Notes: a model not told the origin generated them from the letters alone. 64,000 nt of DNA from Putridiphycobacter sp965230195 (GCA_965230195.1 OZ245997.1:372001-436000); one strand, 5' to 3'; positions 26,953-38,459 are shown, counted from the first letter of the stretch. Program-made: numbers and translations.

Positions 26953-28438
26953 ATGGATGATGCCAATCTTCAGCTGGCACGCACTTTGATCTCCAAGAGC
27001 TACGTCGATCAAGGCGCCCAGGCGCTCCGTGGACGCAGCAAACGCATTAAGTCTCTGCTCTCCGAGAGAAGGATTCCAAGAGAGGGCTGGGACGACTCAA
27101 CAATCCAATCTCTCCTGCATGTAGATGTTAGACCTCTCACACATTCTCACTCCCATTGCACAGGATCTTTCGGCCATGGACTCTAACAACTTTCCAGGAA
27201 ATGTCGGCGTCGGCGAAAGAGAAGGCAGACTCATAGCACCTCTTGTCGCACAACGGACGTTCAAGTCACTCCTGGTGCTTCGACACGTAGGATCTCTGGG
27301 AGTGGTCTTGTCGTGCAGTATGGCTCACGGAATTGGTCGCGCTGGAGATGTGACTACTGAGCAGCCCAAGGCAGCCGGATCATCGTTGATGGCGAAGCTG
27401 ACCTGTCTTTTGGCATCGCATGCATTGGATTTGGCAGGAATGAGAGAACTCGGAACGGTCACGGTGTTGCCACTTGCCACAGGGATGGCATTGACCATGA
27501 CCTTGTTAGCTGCAGCATCTCCGAGGCCCAGCAAGGTCACACCTCATCGCAAGCTGCGAAAGCAAAGGGCCGATCTTTCTCCCACAGGCACGATACGTCA
27601 TCTGGCCACGCATCGACCAAAAGACCTGTCTGAAATACATTGTCTCGGCCAACCTGATTCCTGTCGTGATCGAGAATCGTATCGAAGGGAATGATCCGCT
27701 GACGGATGTAGCCAAGATCGAGGAGCAGTTGTTGGAACTGGGTGCAGCGAATGTGGTGTGTGTACTGTCCCCCAGCAGCTGCTTTGCGCCGCAGGGATGT
27801 GACTCCTTATCGACATTGCGAGGCTCTGCGCCCGCCACGACGTTACCTATGTCATCAACACCGCCTGTGGTGTCCAATTCTCTTTCATCTGCCGGTTCGT
27901 TTAGCTTCCCACAAGCTTCCGCTTTGCAGTGCGCATGGCTGGCTGGCTGGCCAGCTAGAGAGATCACTGCGGCGGTGTCGACACGGTGAGGTGTATGTTT
28001 GTAAAGAACTGATGACGGCTGGGGCCGACGGCGAGACGATCGCCCTGGCGAAGAGAGTGAGAGAGGCAGGCGCGAATGTTTGAAGCGTTTTGGTGCGATT
28101 ACTGCCTACGACCAGAACCAGAAGCAGAGCTTCGGAAAAGAGGCGATAGAGTTCTTTGCCATCCCTGTCTTGTCGATGCTGTGAAGAATTCGCTGAAAAC
28201 CTCGCGAAAGACTTCACAACGGAATCTAATGTGACGGAGTATCGGAATACAGTTTGATGAAAAGACCTAGCTGGGTCACATCAAGCAGCTGCGGCGCGCA
28301 TCACGATGCTTATCTACACCACCACTTGACAGTCGCGGCTTCCTGCGATCAAGAAAAGAAGAAATCGATCGTTTCATTCACAAGCTAAAGTCTGCCTGTG
28401 TCGCTGCCGCAAAAACAAAGACACTCTATAACTCATAA
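26953..28438 (+). pseudogene. SEPSECS: O-phosphoseryl-tRNA(Sec) selenium transferase (SepSecS), apparently broken in its second half
   Basis: SepSecS makes selenocysteinyl-tRNA(Sec) from the phosphoseryl form. The first half is clear: SYVDQG and GWDDST; then, after a 43-nt intron (27121-27163), MDSNNFPGNVGVGEREGR; HGIGRAGD; QPKAAGSS; LATGM; and after a second intron (27536-27587) the WPRIDQK lysine motif, VVIENRIEGND and SSCFAP. A possible 60-nt intron near 27267 is in frame either way. Just after SSCFAP (about 27790) the frame shifts by one base; the homologous text continues in another frame (DIARLCARHDVTYVINTACGVQ-like) to about 27870 and then fades. The roughly 270 residues expected after that point do not fit in the 450 bp left. 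A short helical tail ending at TAA 28438 could be the original C-terminus. It may be a decayed gene or a local sequence error; no intron fits the 23-nt gap at the shift. Confidence 0.7.
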
Positions 28439-28464
28439 TTGAATTAATTTTTCATTGATGGCTG

Positions 28465-31159
28465 CTAAGCAGACATTTCCCAGATGTCAGATAAGTAGAG
28501 CTTGAGTTTCTCGGCCGCGGCCCTGTCCTTGCGGAGAAGAGTGGCGTACAGAGCAATGGTTTCCTGTTTGCTGAGCACCACCTGTTCCATTCCTTCCACC
28601 AGGACTACTCTAAAAATCCAGACTGTGATTCGAAGAGAGACAGCGTCCGGGCAGTTACTGAGGCGAGAGGGGGAGGGGGACAGAGAGCGGAATGCCGCTG
28701 TTGAGATCTCGAATAGAATTGAAGATGCACTGGATAACGTTCTTGATGTTCTGACAGTGCCGTTGGAAATCATCTGGCGGCATCAGCGCCTGCAGCAGAT
28801 CCGATGCCAACACATAGGCCTCTGCAGAAGACAGCGATCACATACACGGGATCCAGCCAGATGTGCTGGTTTACTTTCTCGATCGAGAGACGTGCCGTGC
28901 CATTCAGGAACCTGCACAATGCGTCTTCTGCAGTTCATAACTGTCCGACGGTCCACAACCACCATCACGAGCTTCTCGCTCAGAATCGGAGGCCGATTCG
29001 AGGCAGACACGGACCGCGGCGGCTCTACATAGCGAAGGCATGCATTCCAGAAGAAATGGCAAAGATGACAAGCGACGTGGCGGCATGTGTGGCAATGCGG
29101 GTCGAGGTTGGTGACCTAAGGGCGTTGCTGGGTACTGGGGGGCAACCACAATGGGAATGACGGTATCTGATTCGATGTTCATTCTAGGAGAGGGAACGGA
29201 GATATAACGAACGGGTCCTGATCCCCGCTCCGATTCCATCTCGTGGAGTAACTGGAGGCAGGACTTGCCGTCGAAATGCATAAATTCTCTAGAAAATCCT
29301 GGACACACTGGACGGTCCTTTCTCTTGTTCTGGCGGCTGTCTTTGCACGCATCATCAGGTGTGGCCACTTCAATCTCCTGACGAACGGTGTCCATTCTTC
29401 CTTCCAGCGTTGCAAAATCTGGGCAATGAATTTTGGTACAGTGCGGAGGTAATAGCACATCTCTGAGGGCTCTCTTCAACTGCCTCTGTTCTAATCTGAG
29501 CTGCAATGCCACTTCCGAATGGCTCAATGTCGGAATCGGCATGTCCATCAACCTCTTGGCCAAGGACACCCGACGTAACACTTCCTCGTCCACGACCGAC
29601 CACCCCACCTCATCACCGTCCGAATCTATTGTTGATATTCTGGACGATCCCGGGTCACTGATGGAATCAATCACGATGGAATGACGCTCTTCTTTCTGGT
29701 TCACAGAAGTTGATACGGAAGCAAGTCTATGTTCACATCGGTATCTCAAATCCACACTCCCTTCGGTTCTGAGCAGGTGCGGCTTTGGGAGGGCACTGCT
29801 TCTTCCATGAGAGATCCTTGTGATGACCGTGTTGAACTGCGTCTCCCTCTCGATGGATAAGACAAGCCATGAAGGAAGTGTGAGATTGAATCCAGACAAG
29901 GGAGGCCTTTGACGGACCGCACAGTCAAGGCAGATCACTGGCAGCTCCAGTCCACTGCAGCGTCCCTCTGTGTGCCATCCGTCTCCAGTCGCCGACGCAG
30001 AGTCTTCGATAGAGGGACGGAGGTGAACAGACACCAAGAACAGAGGACAGTCACACTTTCCACACCTCCTCTCTTGGCCATGTCCCGGAAAGAAGAACAC
30101 GTCTGCCACCACGTGAACCTCGAAAACAGCATGCGCAATGATCCGGATCTTCCTCAGAAGGCGGTCCATCAAATCTCGCCGTGATTTTAAGATGTCGGCA
30201 AAAATCTGCTTGTCCTTGAGCGACATCATAGATGCACCGATGGACTCTCCTGCAACAGAACATGCTTTGGATCGCGCCTTGATTTTTTCTCGTCTCGGAT
30301 GGTGATACCTCGGGCAGCTAGAAGGACGATGCTGCATTGAAGGGCAGGCGAAGTGTCGTTAACGGACAGTGATTTCTGAAGCCATGGCTTCAGACACACA
30401 GCTGCGCGTTCGCAGATGAGGAATCCGTGAGCAAAGGCAAAGCTCCAGCTCCCCGGAGCCAAGAACAACACATCTCCCTTCCGAACCACCGCTTTAAACA
30501 CTGGACAGATGCGCTGCTGCACTTCACAAGGAGAAAGCATATCGATCTCATTCTTGGCTACATTTTCAGAACAGATATACCACGTCATCGCATGTCCTGT
30601 CCATACAGCCACACCGTGGACATGGGTAGAAGAGGCCCGACACAGTACCCGAATGCATGTAGAAAGCCGTCGGAATCTGGCATTGCTTCCAAGGCTGGTA
30701 ACAGAAGATAGACATGAGCTGAAGGTGTGGCATGAGTTCTCTCTCGGTAGAGCGAAAGGGCAGGGGAGGAAAGTTGAGGCACTCAGCTTCCGATTGCTGA
30801 CTCTTAAACAGATCCTGGAGAGCGAGACATCGGGAATCTGTCTGTACAGCTGGAGAAGTGGTTTTACTGGCAGAGCTAATATCTCCACTTGTTCTTCTAG
30901 GAATCCTTCGCCGAAACTAAAACGTCTTCTTTGTTGTATGGCTCGAGAGGAGAGAGACTCTGGATGATCCACAGATCGCGACGGGATTGCATCCAGTGTT
31001 TCCATTTCCTCCCAAAAACGACTCTGGCGATAGAAATGGCACGATCACGTAACGCCGACCCACCACGATACTGACCTCAATAAAATGAACAGGATATCGA
31101 GATTCACGTCCAATAAACTGATGGGCGCATCGCTGAGCATGTCTCTCGTAACTCTGCAC
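28465..31159 (-). CDS. Unrecognised multi-exon protein
   Basis: A long minus-strand region gives consistent protein only when short introns are removed. ATG at 31159 opens exon 1. Introns at about 31024-31075, 30815-30867 and 30250-30308 join cleanly and keep frame. The product includes RRFSFGEGFLEEQ, a segment with YMHSGTVSGLFYPCP, then VVRKGDVLFLAPGSW, which resembles the cupin/JmjC 'GD-x-L-F-x-P-x-G-x-W' signature. Later comes a charged helical stretch (LRLEQRQLKRALRD) and a C-terminus ending DIWEMSA at 28465. Two or more further introns (roughly 29150-28950 and 28850-28770) are needed but not placed. The JmjC resemblance rests on one motif and I did not find the full iron-binding triad, so I assign no function. 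Confidence 0.45.
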
Positions 31160-31727
31160 GGTCCATGATCTGCATCACTCTTACATGATGGGACAGTTGT
31201 GTGGAGGCATTCAGAGTGCGGACCGCGTTCTATTTGGTTCAGGAGGCGCAGGGGGCCAGGCGAGACGCTGGGGGTGACACGACAGTTCCCATTCGCCGAT
31301 CTAAGCAGCGTGTGTCATGCACAAGATATCCGAGGTAATAGCGACGTGGTCTGGTGCGAGGGGCAACGCAGAAACATCGAGTCCCCGTATCACACATCCC
31401 CCTAAGAACCAATGCAGATGAATAGACCACGTGAAGAGACACCTGTTCGAGCGAGTGCCTCGCCCCCAGTTTGAGAAAGCGTCTCAAAGAGCGAGGCGCG
31501 CCGTCTCACGTCGATCGAAGGGATTTCTTCAAACGACGATTCAGCGACAAACATGGCAGAAACACGAAACCGTTTGCCTCGGCTCTGCCGTATACCATGC
31601 ACAGATATACGGTCGATGCAACCGCGGACAAGTAGCGTTCATCACTCCGTTATCTGTAAGTCCTCGTTTCTATTTCCGCAATATGGCATCGGTGAGCCAT
31701 TATCCCTGCTGACAGTCTGCATAGAGT
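31160..31727. other. Intergenic region between the unrecognised minus gene and the transporter
   Basis: No supported gene. It separates divergent genes and should contain both promoters. An alternative non-coding or very short first exon for the transporter (ATGGCATCG followed by GTGAGC near 31683-31695 and an AG at 31724) is possible but unproven. Confidence 0.25.
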
Positions 31728-33417
31728 ATGCTGTCTGTGCAGATATCCAACGAAAAACCGAAAGAAACGGCGCCGTTGTTGCCTTCGACAACCACAGTTG
31801 CTGCCGATGGGGGCAAGTGGACCGTGGACGAAACATTAGCGCACATCGGAAAGGGATGGTTCCAGTCTCTCGTTTTCTACACCCTTGGATTTGCCTACAC
31901 AGCAGATGCGGCAGAAATGCTCCTTCTATCGTTTGTCGGCCCTGATGTACGCCGAACACGACCCGGCCGTTGCATCCGTGTTTACCATGCACATGTTTCT
32001 TGTAGGTGAAGTGTCAATGGAATCTGACATCTATGCAACAGAGTGTCGTGACCATGGTTGTGTTCCTTGGCATGGCGACAGGGTCTATGACTTTTGGAAC
32101 AATTGCCGATTTCTTTGGACGCAAACCTGCAGTCGTGATAGACATTGCATTATCTGCTTCGGCCGGTCTGCTCTCAGCTGCTGCACCCAATGTCATCTGG
32201 TTTGCGATTTTTCGCTTCTTGGTTGGCATGGGCCTGGGGGGTTTTATACTGACGGCAGCATTCTTAGCCGAATTCATGCCGATCGAGAAACGCGGCCTTA
32301 CACTCTGCAGTTACCAAATGTTCTGGTCCATTGGTGCATGTGTGGAGGCGTTGTTGGCCTGGGCTGTGATGCCTCATTTCTACTGGCGAGGTCTCGTCAT
32401 CGCCTCGTCTGCACCGTTAGGTAAGAGGCACTGCCACGAGGGCAGCGATCCAGAAGTCCCATGTTCTGTTCGTAGTGTTATTGTTCTTTGTTGTCCTATT
32501 TCTTCCAGAATCGCCAAGATACCTACTTGTCAATGGAGAGGAGGAAAAAGCAAAAAATGTTTTGGCCTTGATTGCCAGACTTAACAGAAAACCTCTCCCG
32601 GCTGATCTGGAACTTCGTGTTACCATTCCTGCATCCACAAACGACGCATCCAGTCTGCGTCAGTTCTTTGAGCAGTTCAGAACCCTGTTTGTCTTTCCCC
32701 TCAGTCACATCACACCCGTTCTATGGCTCTCTTGGATTACAGCCGCGATGGGATATTACGGTGTTGTCCTCCTGACAACCAATCTTCATGCCAACGACGA
32801 CGATGGCACATCTTGTACAGGAAATCACGTAGAATTCACCAATGAAGACTTCTTGCACATCTTCATCGATTCCTTAGCAGAAGTTCCTGCTGTGCTCTTC
32901 ATCATGTTCACCATCGATCATTTCGGCCGAAAGAAGTACACTTCATAGAGTGAGGGTATGTATGTGTGATGCCTCTCTTGTATGTAGAGTGTTGCTTTCG
33001 AATTGGATTGGTGCTGCCTTATCGATGCTTCTTCTGCCGGTCTCATCTGTCTTGCAGACCGTTCTATTGTTCTCAGCTCGGTTTTTTATCACGAGCGCTT
33101 TCGATCTGATCATCGTTATGGCTTCTGAGCTCTATCCCTCCACATGTCGTTCTTTTGGCGTGGGAATGGGAAACCTGTTCTCTCGGTTTGGTGGAGCCAT
33201 TTCGCCCTTTGCCGCGCCGGGATTGTTCGATGCATGTGGCCTCACTGTCGTGGCGCTATCGCATGCCGTTCTCTTCGCAGTGGTGGGTGCTTCCTCTTGG
33301 CGCATTCCAATAGAGAAGGCTGGGAAATCGATGACAGATACACTTGAAGATGTCGCAGAAGAGCTTCGTAAAGAGAAAGAAGCCCGCAGCAGTGCTGCAG
33401 AACCTTTCATGCCTTAG
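31728..33417 (+). CDS. Major facilitator transporter, SV2/SVOP type
   Basis: Three introns (31947-32005, 32421-32475, 32936-32987) join four exons into a 507-aa protein. The pattern follows SVOP and related organic-ion transporters closely: WTVDETLAHIGKGWFQ and ADAAEM before TM1, a TM2-TM3 loop with GRKPAV, FLVGMGLGG in TM4, AEFMP, LPESPRYL at the end of TM6, a long central loop, YYGVVLLTT in TM7, a Cys-containing extracellular loop, DHFGRKK in the TM8-TM9 loop, ASELYPS, and a short acidic cytoplasmic tail. The first intron is confirmed by homology: the exon junction yields GPDVKCQWNLTS, aligned with the conserved 'L-x-C-E-W-x-L' of SVOP. It probably transports small organic ions across an internal or plasma membrane; the substrate cannot be read from sequence. 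Confidence 0.85.
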
Positions 33418-33614
33418 AACACTGTTTAGTTGTACAGTACACGATATTCTGCATGGGGATATGACGGTTTTGCACGTATATCCCCGAAGACAGATACACT
33501 GGACAGCGCAATTTTTGTCTGCTGTCACGTGAGAGAATCCTTTTTTGTGTTAAGCGCCGGAAATTGCATATTGATTGTGGTCATGAATGTGGTGAGAATC
33601 CTAACGGTTTGTTG

Positions 33615-34504
33615 TTACACTAACAGAACGGCGTTAATGCATCCATCGTTTTCCGGATTGTTTGTCACTTGAGCATACTTACCCCACACAATCTTACCTC
33701 CAGGTGTCACCAATCCCAGCTCACTCACATTCACCTAACATCCACCGCCGCCACGTCACATCATGCCACAAACGTGCGCAGCCGCCCCTTACTTCGATGA
33801 TCGTGCCCTTCGTGATGACACCCAGCGTGGTGTACATTGTGCCGTTGGGATTCTTCTTGATACCAATGATGTCCAAACAGAACGTCGTCTGAAGCTCAGG
33901 ATGTGTGACATGCGCCTTGGTCATGCGCAATCCCGTCGGTCGAATGAACCGTTCATACTTTGGCGGCTTTCTGGTAAACGATGGCCCAACAAACGTCACC
34001 TTCGTGATCATTCTTTTCCACGTCTTCTTCTTTCGTTTGCCAGAACGCATCACTCGGAACATCTCCTGTTCCGAAACAGGCCGCACCTAACAATCCCTCT
34101 TTGATGTGACAGGAGCCCATCGCCATCAGACACACCTTAGGCAATGGGACACTCCATCTTCCGGCCTTCTCTTTTCGCTTCTGTTTCACCGAATTGCTCA
34201 AGATCTTGGATCGATCGACGTGGTCACGCTCTAGCAGATAAGCAGGAACAGCATTCTGTGGAATTCCTTCCTTCTGGCGATTCTGTTTGTCGCTCTGTTC
34301 GTGTAAAGCGATCGTTTTCTTCATCGTGATCTTCTCTTTTCGCATCTTTTCGGCGTAGCGTTTGGCTGGCAGTCCTATAAGCGTTTTCGCTTTGGTCGCC
34401 TTTGTCTTCGGAAGGCGAGCCCCTCTCTTTCGCTTTGTCTCTTCATAGTCGAACCTTCGCCCACAGCGTCGCTGAAAGACTTCGGTATGTTCGTTCTGGG
34501 GCAT
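33615..34504 (-). CDS. NSA2: Ribosome biogenesis protein NSA2
   Basis: Exons 34504-34136, 34086-33793 and 33734-33615 sum to 261 codons, giving 260 aa, the same length as NSA2 in other eukaryotes. It starts MPQNEHTEVFQRRCGRR, carries the KQKRKEKAGRW and GKRKKKTWKRM basic blocks, FTRKPPKYERFIRP, KAHVTHPEL and the conserved end GKYAQVTNNPENDGCINA. NSA2 is a nuclear pre-60S assembly factor required for 27SB rRNA processing. Both introns hold the recurrent 10-mer: TGTCACATCA in the transcribed strand of intron 1 (34087-34135) and TGATGTGACG in intron 2 (33735-33792). The gene converges on the transporter, whose stop is about 200 bp away. Confidence 0.95.
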
Positions 34505-34752
34505 GGTTTATGACCCAAGACCAAAAGACGATAGACGGCGTGTAACTGAGTGTAGAACTCAAACGGCGTTTGCTGTTGCTGCAGAAAACGCGTCGCCAGT
34601 TGAATTTTGCGCGGCATAAAAAACGGCGATCGATCCCAATGAAACGCGTTGGACTCAGCGAACGATGATCGAATTGACAAATGTGTTCCGTCTGCGTAAA
34701 GGAGGCTATCAGTCAAATCGTCAAACAGAAAGTAGTTCAGAGATTCCTGCAT
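34375..34752 (-). CDS. Uncertain open frame overlapping the NSA2 start
   Basis: An ATG-initiated frame of 125 codons runs through the NSA2 upstream region and overlaps NSA2 exon 1 in another frame. Its first 80 residues (MQESLNYFLFDDLTDSLL..., then FLQQQQTPFEFYTQLHAVYR) have protein-like composition, whereas the overlapping tail is only the shadow of NSA2. It could be a small gene ending in an unseen exon, or chance. I recognise no family. Confidence 0.2.
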   Translation of the reverse strand: MQESLNYFLFDDLTDSLLYADGTHLSIRSSFAESNAFHWDRSPFFMPRKIQLATRFLQQQQTPFEFYTQLHAVYRLLVLGHKPCPRTNIPKSFSDAVGEGSTMKRQSEREGLAFRRQRRPKRKRL

Positions 34753-34860
34753 TCTGCAAGAATCTGCAGTCAGCAGTGAGGCGACATGTCATCGATAAAA
34801 TAATGATGAAATACAGCAAGCACTCTGAAGCAATATTATGGTGACGATCTCCATCCTCCT

Positions 34861-35339
34861 CTACGCGTCAGTGTATCCCTCCTCCACAAGATCCATCCCC
34901 TCCTGCTCATACAGATAAGACAGGTAGGCCTCTTCACTCGATGGGGCTTCTTCAGAAGGCTTGGCTCCAAAGAAGCAGAACTCTGGATGTCACATCAGCC
35001 ATGTGCCCCGCAGAGAGAGAGAGAGAGAGCCATACCGTAGATGCCTCCCTGGAGGAATGCAATGAAGTCGGCGGTGTCAGAGCCTTTAGGATGGTTGAGT
35101 TCGATGCACCTCATGCCGGGTGCGCCGAGAATAACGTCAAGGCATCTATCGGAACACATGGCTTCCTCCTGCTCCGGCGTCTTGGTCCCGTAGACACATT
35201 CGGCGCCACCACAGAATTCATTGTACAAGTCGGTCATGCATTCGAACTCGCAGACGTCTGCCACCTTCGTCCGCTTTTCTCTCTTGGCGTCGAGCATCAT
35301 GGGCAGCAGGCAAAGGACCACGACAAAAGCAAGCTTCAT
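34861..35339 (-). CDS. Small secreted cysteine-rich protein
   Basis: Exon 1 (35339-35036) and exon 2 (34982-34861) give 141 aa. Residues 1-18 (MKLAFVVVLCLLPMMLDA) form a clear signal peptide. The mature protein is short, acidic at its end, and has about nine cysteines in exon 1 and one in exon 2 (CEFEC, CGGAEC, MCSDRC motifs). The intron (34983-35035) contains a (GA)n tract and TGATGTGACA six bases before its AG. No known family is recognised. It differs in cysteine spacing from the three-gene array at 40.6-43.2 kb. Secretion is inferred from the leader only. Confidence 0.65.
35012..35029. repeat. (GA)n microsatellite inside an intron
   Basis: Nine uninterrupted AG units sit within the 53-nt intron of the small secreted protein gene. 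On the coding strand they form a CT-rich tract just after the donor. Confidence 0.9.
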
Positions 35340-36126
35340 CTCGCACAGCAATCACTACACCGTCGAGTGCAACGACATCTCATTGTCTCACTCCAAAAAC
35401 GGAGACAGAGGCTTACCGAAGACGGACGGAAAGGCAGAGGTCAATCAAGTATGCGAAACGAAGCGTAGAAAATGCGAAGCGTTTCGGTGTCTGGAAAGAC
35501 AGAGAGGTATTAGTCGATGCAAAGAGCTGCCAGTCATGGACTCTACCGTCTGAGGTGCGTTGTTGCGTTGCGTTGCAGTGGTGTCAAAGGTCGAAGCGAT
35601 GGCAAGAACAAAATGGCTGTTGGCGTGTGGGGTCTGGACTTTATCCTCCTGGGACCATATCTCAACCGATGCATCAGCGGTTCTTATGTCTGGAAAGATG
35701 GGACAAGACGGAACCGACGCGAAAGCGACGGTGAATTCTGCATTGCTTTCACAAGAGGCTTAACGAATTCACAACCGCTGACCTACTGAACTTCACTGGC
35801 AACAATTGGAAGGCAGACAGAGCACAGACAACAGACATGACATCCCACAAACAGGCAGAATGCTGCTCACCGCCAGACCACTGCTTTGTTACAAACACCC
35901 CCAGCTGCTGTCTCCTGTCACCTGCGGTCAGTCCTGTGGACGTCTCCAATGCCACGCGGTCGGATGAAGGCCGTCCGCTTCGGGGAAGCTCCTATCGCGG
36001 TTTGCCTTTTCGACGACGAACGCGGCGGGTGTGGCTAATGAAGGCCATTTGTGAGCAGCATGGGGTGAATGTGGCGGTCCGTTGGCTATGAACGTCACGT
36101 CGTGATTCGGCACAGTATCGTTTCGC
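35340..36126. other. Intergenic region between divergent genes
   Basis: About 790 bp with only short overlapping open frames and no recognisable gene. It must hold the promoters of the secreted protein gene and the U-box gene. A GAACGTCACGTCGTGA run lies near 36090-36105, about 25 bp before the U-box ATG. Confidence 0.3.
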
Positions 36127-37343
36127 ATGTCTCTCGGTGCTAGCAGCAGTCAACCGACGTCGATGGAGGACGTAAGCGTCGAAGGCCCGCTCTTCCATCC
36201 GCCTCGAGACCTGATCTGTCCCATCACGCAGAACCTATTTGCAGATCCCGTTGTCAACTCAGTCGGCCAAATCTACGAACGTCAGGCATTTTTGGCCTAT
36301 CTGAACAACAGTCAGGACAAAACCGATCCCGTCACGCGTCAGGAACTCGACGAAAATGTATTGACATCCATCTACGCCGTCAAGGCCCGAGCCATGGAAT
36401 ACCGCGAAGAAACGGCACGCAAATGCGTCGAACTTGCAACGAGGAACGACGAAACGACGGCGATGCTTTATCTCAAACGTGCTGCCGAGCTCTGCTCCGA
36501 AACGGACATCTTGGTCCAACCTTCGAATTCCATCAATGCCGGTCGGGATGATATGGAGATGCTTAGGTGCCTGGACTGAGTCGAGAAACGATGGGACGTA
36601 TCCTGCGCCAGTCTGGCAACGCAGGATACGCATCTGCCATTTTGATGTCCTTTGCTGAAGATCTCATGAAAGAAGGACAGAGAGATCGAGCTGCTTCTGT
36701 ATACTACACCCTCCTCAAGCAATGCATCACTCTTTTTATCGAGCAGCAAAAAGAGTGAGACGGTCTAGGTCCAGAGACGGGAACTATACACAGCAGCCAG
36801 ATTTAATGAAGTGCTGCATTGATTGTTGGACCGGAAATCCGGAAGACGGTTCTCCGGATGCACATTCGTTGGCGAAGCTGCTGGACTTTGTTGAAAAACA
36901 GCAAGCGTTTTCGTGGGGAGAGATTGTCGAGATCATGCATCAGTCTCATGTGAATGAGCATCTCATTCTTTGCCTCTGTGAGGCACTTCTGGTCAAAGAC
37001 GATCCAGATCCAGCCCTCTGGAGAATGCAGAAGGATGTGATGCTCAAGTACATCCAGATCCGCTGCCACGATCTCCAAGACAGACAGGTAGCTGCCCGTC
37101 ACATCACGCACGGAGGGTATCACACAAATGAGGGGTCGGATTTCAGGAAGCTGTTGAGAAGGATGTGAAGGCTTTGATGGAGTGGAAGGAACGTATGTCA
37201 CGTACGGGAGGGGTAAAGGCGCGTCGGATGATTCCGTTGTCCGTGCTGAAGGAACGGCGGAAGCCATTTTTCCTGAAGAAGAGATTCATTGCTTCCATCA
37301 TTCTGGGCGCATTGGAGCTCCTGAATGGAGGGTGTTTTGCTAA
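36127..37343 (+). CDS. U-box domain protein with helical repeats
   Basis: The N-terminal part has the U-box pattern LICPITQNLFADPVV, then GQIYERQAFLAYL and DPVTRQEL, typical of E2-binding ubiquitin ligase domains without zinc ligands. An intron at 36514-36566 leads to a helical, TPR-like region (FAEDLMKEGQRDRAASVYYTL). Between about 36745 and 36790 the frame must change; I cannot place the intron, and a one-base loss in the A5 run at 36750 would also explain it. Introns at 37088-37146 (with CGTCACATCA) and 37193-37251 are clear and join EAVEKDVKALMEWKE to a C-terminus ending RVFC, stop 37341-37343. Likely an E3 ubiquitin ligase; the target is unknown. Confidence 0.6.
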
Positions 37344-37478
37344 ACGTCTTTCAAAGACAGCAGCCATACTGTACGTTGTCAATTCCTGTTAAACATACAT
37401 ACATCTGACATGTATGCTGCAAACGTCACATCGCGTAGATGTTACTAAGAGGCGTCATCCAACACGAATCCACCAACG

Positions 37479-38459
37479 ATGCTGAGGTTTGCTAAAGACG
37501 CCGTTGCCACCTGCATCTCGCAGCGCCAGCTGCTCAGATTTCTGCCAACGGCGACCAGAAGTCTCTCCAAGAAATCTTACGGTCCTCTCGCCAGCCGTCG
37601 TCGTCGCAACGGACAGCAGATTGGCTCTTTTTTCAGATGAGCTCGTTCGTGAAGACGACTGGACGACGCCGCAATTCGATCCCGCAACGGACCGTCCTGT
37701 GCCAAAGGACTGGGCAGGAGGTGATCGCAGCCCCCCGTTCCGTATATCTGATAAGACTTTGCTCTCGTGGCAGTGTTGGACGAAAATGCCAACACACTGT
37801 TCCTGACAGAAATGGTCCGCGGCATGGGCCTTGCTCTCAAAGTGTTCTTTGACACTCCCGTCACTGTCCGTCACTCTCTTGCCTCGTGACCATCTCTGAG
37901 ATGTCCCCTGCAGATTAACTATCCATTCGAAAAGGGACCTCTGAGTCCACGTTTTCGTGGGGAGCATGCTCTGAGACGCTATCCCTCAGGAGAAGAGCGC
38001 TGTATCGCCTGTAAACTGTGTGAAGCGGTTGAGATACTATCCTTGCACATCCGGCTCATCCATCGTGGCGGCTGTTGCTCAGGTGTGTCCTGCCCAAGCG
38101 ATTACCATCGAAGCCGAGGAACGCGAAGACGGAAGTCGTCGCACTACAAGGCAAGGCATCTCTCATCCCTTCTTTCAACAGCGTATGAGATAATATTATG
38201 AAATAGATATGATATTGACATGACAAAGTGTATTTACTGCGGCTACTGTCAAGAGGCGTGTCCAGTGGATGCCATAGTGGAAGGGCCAAACTTCGAATAC
38301 TCCACATTCAACAGAGAGGTAACATGCCTCGACATGGACTCTGTGGAATGGTCTTCTGTGCAGGAACTGTTGTACGATAAGCAGAAGCTCTTGGACAATG
38401 GAGATCGTTGGGAGAATGAGATTGCCATTAATCTTCGATCCGAAGCCATGTTCCGTTGA
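37479..38459 (+). CDS. NDUFS8: NADH dehydrogenase (complex I) 23-kDa/TYKY iron-sulfur subunit
   Basis: Seven exons sum to 223 codons (222 aa). Exon 1 encodes an arginine-rich, acid-poor presequence (MLRFAKDAVATCISQRQLLR), as expected for mitochondrial import. The core has INYPFEKGPLSPRFRGEHAL and two 4Fe-4S binding motifs, CIACKLCEA-VCPAQ and CIYCGYCQEACPVD, followed by EGPNFE and the conserved tail LLYDKQKLLDNGDRWE. It carries clusters N6a/N6b in the hydrophilic arm of complex I. Introns: 37582-37636, 37721-37773, 37866-37913, 38028-38082, 38151-38206 and 38319-38363. The fifth uses a GC donor (AAG|GCAAGG), while the homology on both sides is exact. Six introns in under 1 kb show how intron-dense these genes are. 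Confidence 0.96.

Noticed and set aside
27938..27960. GGCTGGCTGGCTGGCC short tandem repeat as a mobile-element trace
   Set aside because: Too short, no flanking duplication; simple slippage is enough.
31930..32006. A single-base frameshift in the transporter gene
   Set aside because: A 59-nt GT-AG intron (31947-32005) explains the frame change and restores GPDVKCQWNLTS, matching SVOP, so no sequence error is needed.
36740..36800. Assembly error in the A5 run of the U-box gene
   Set aside because: Not adopted as a finding: short introns resolved similar problems elsewhere, so an unplaced intron remains possible.
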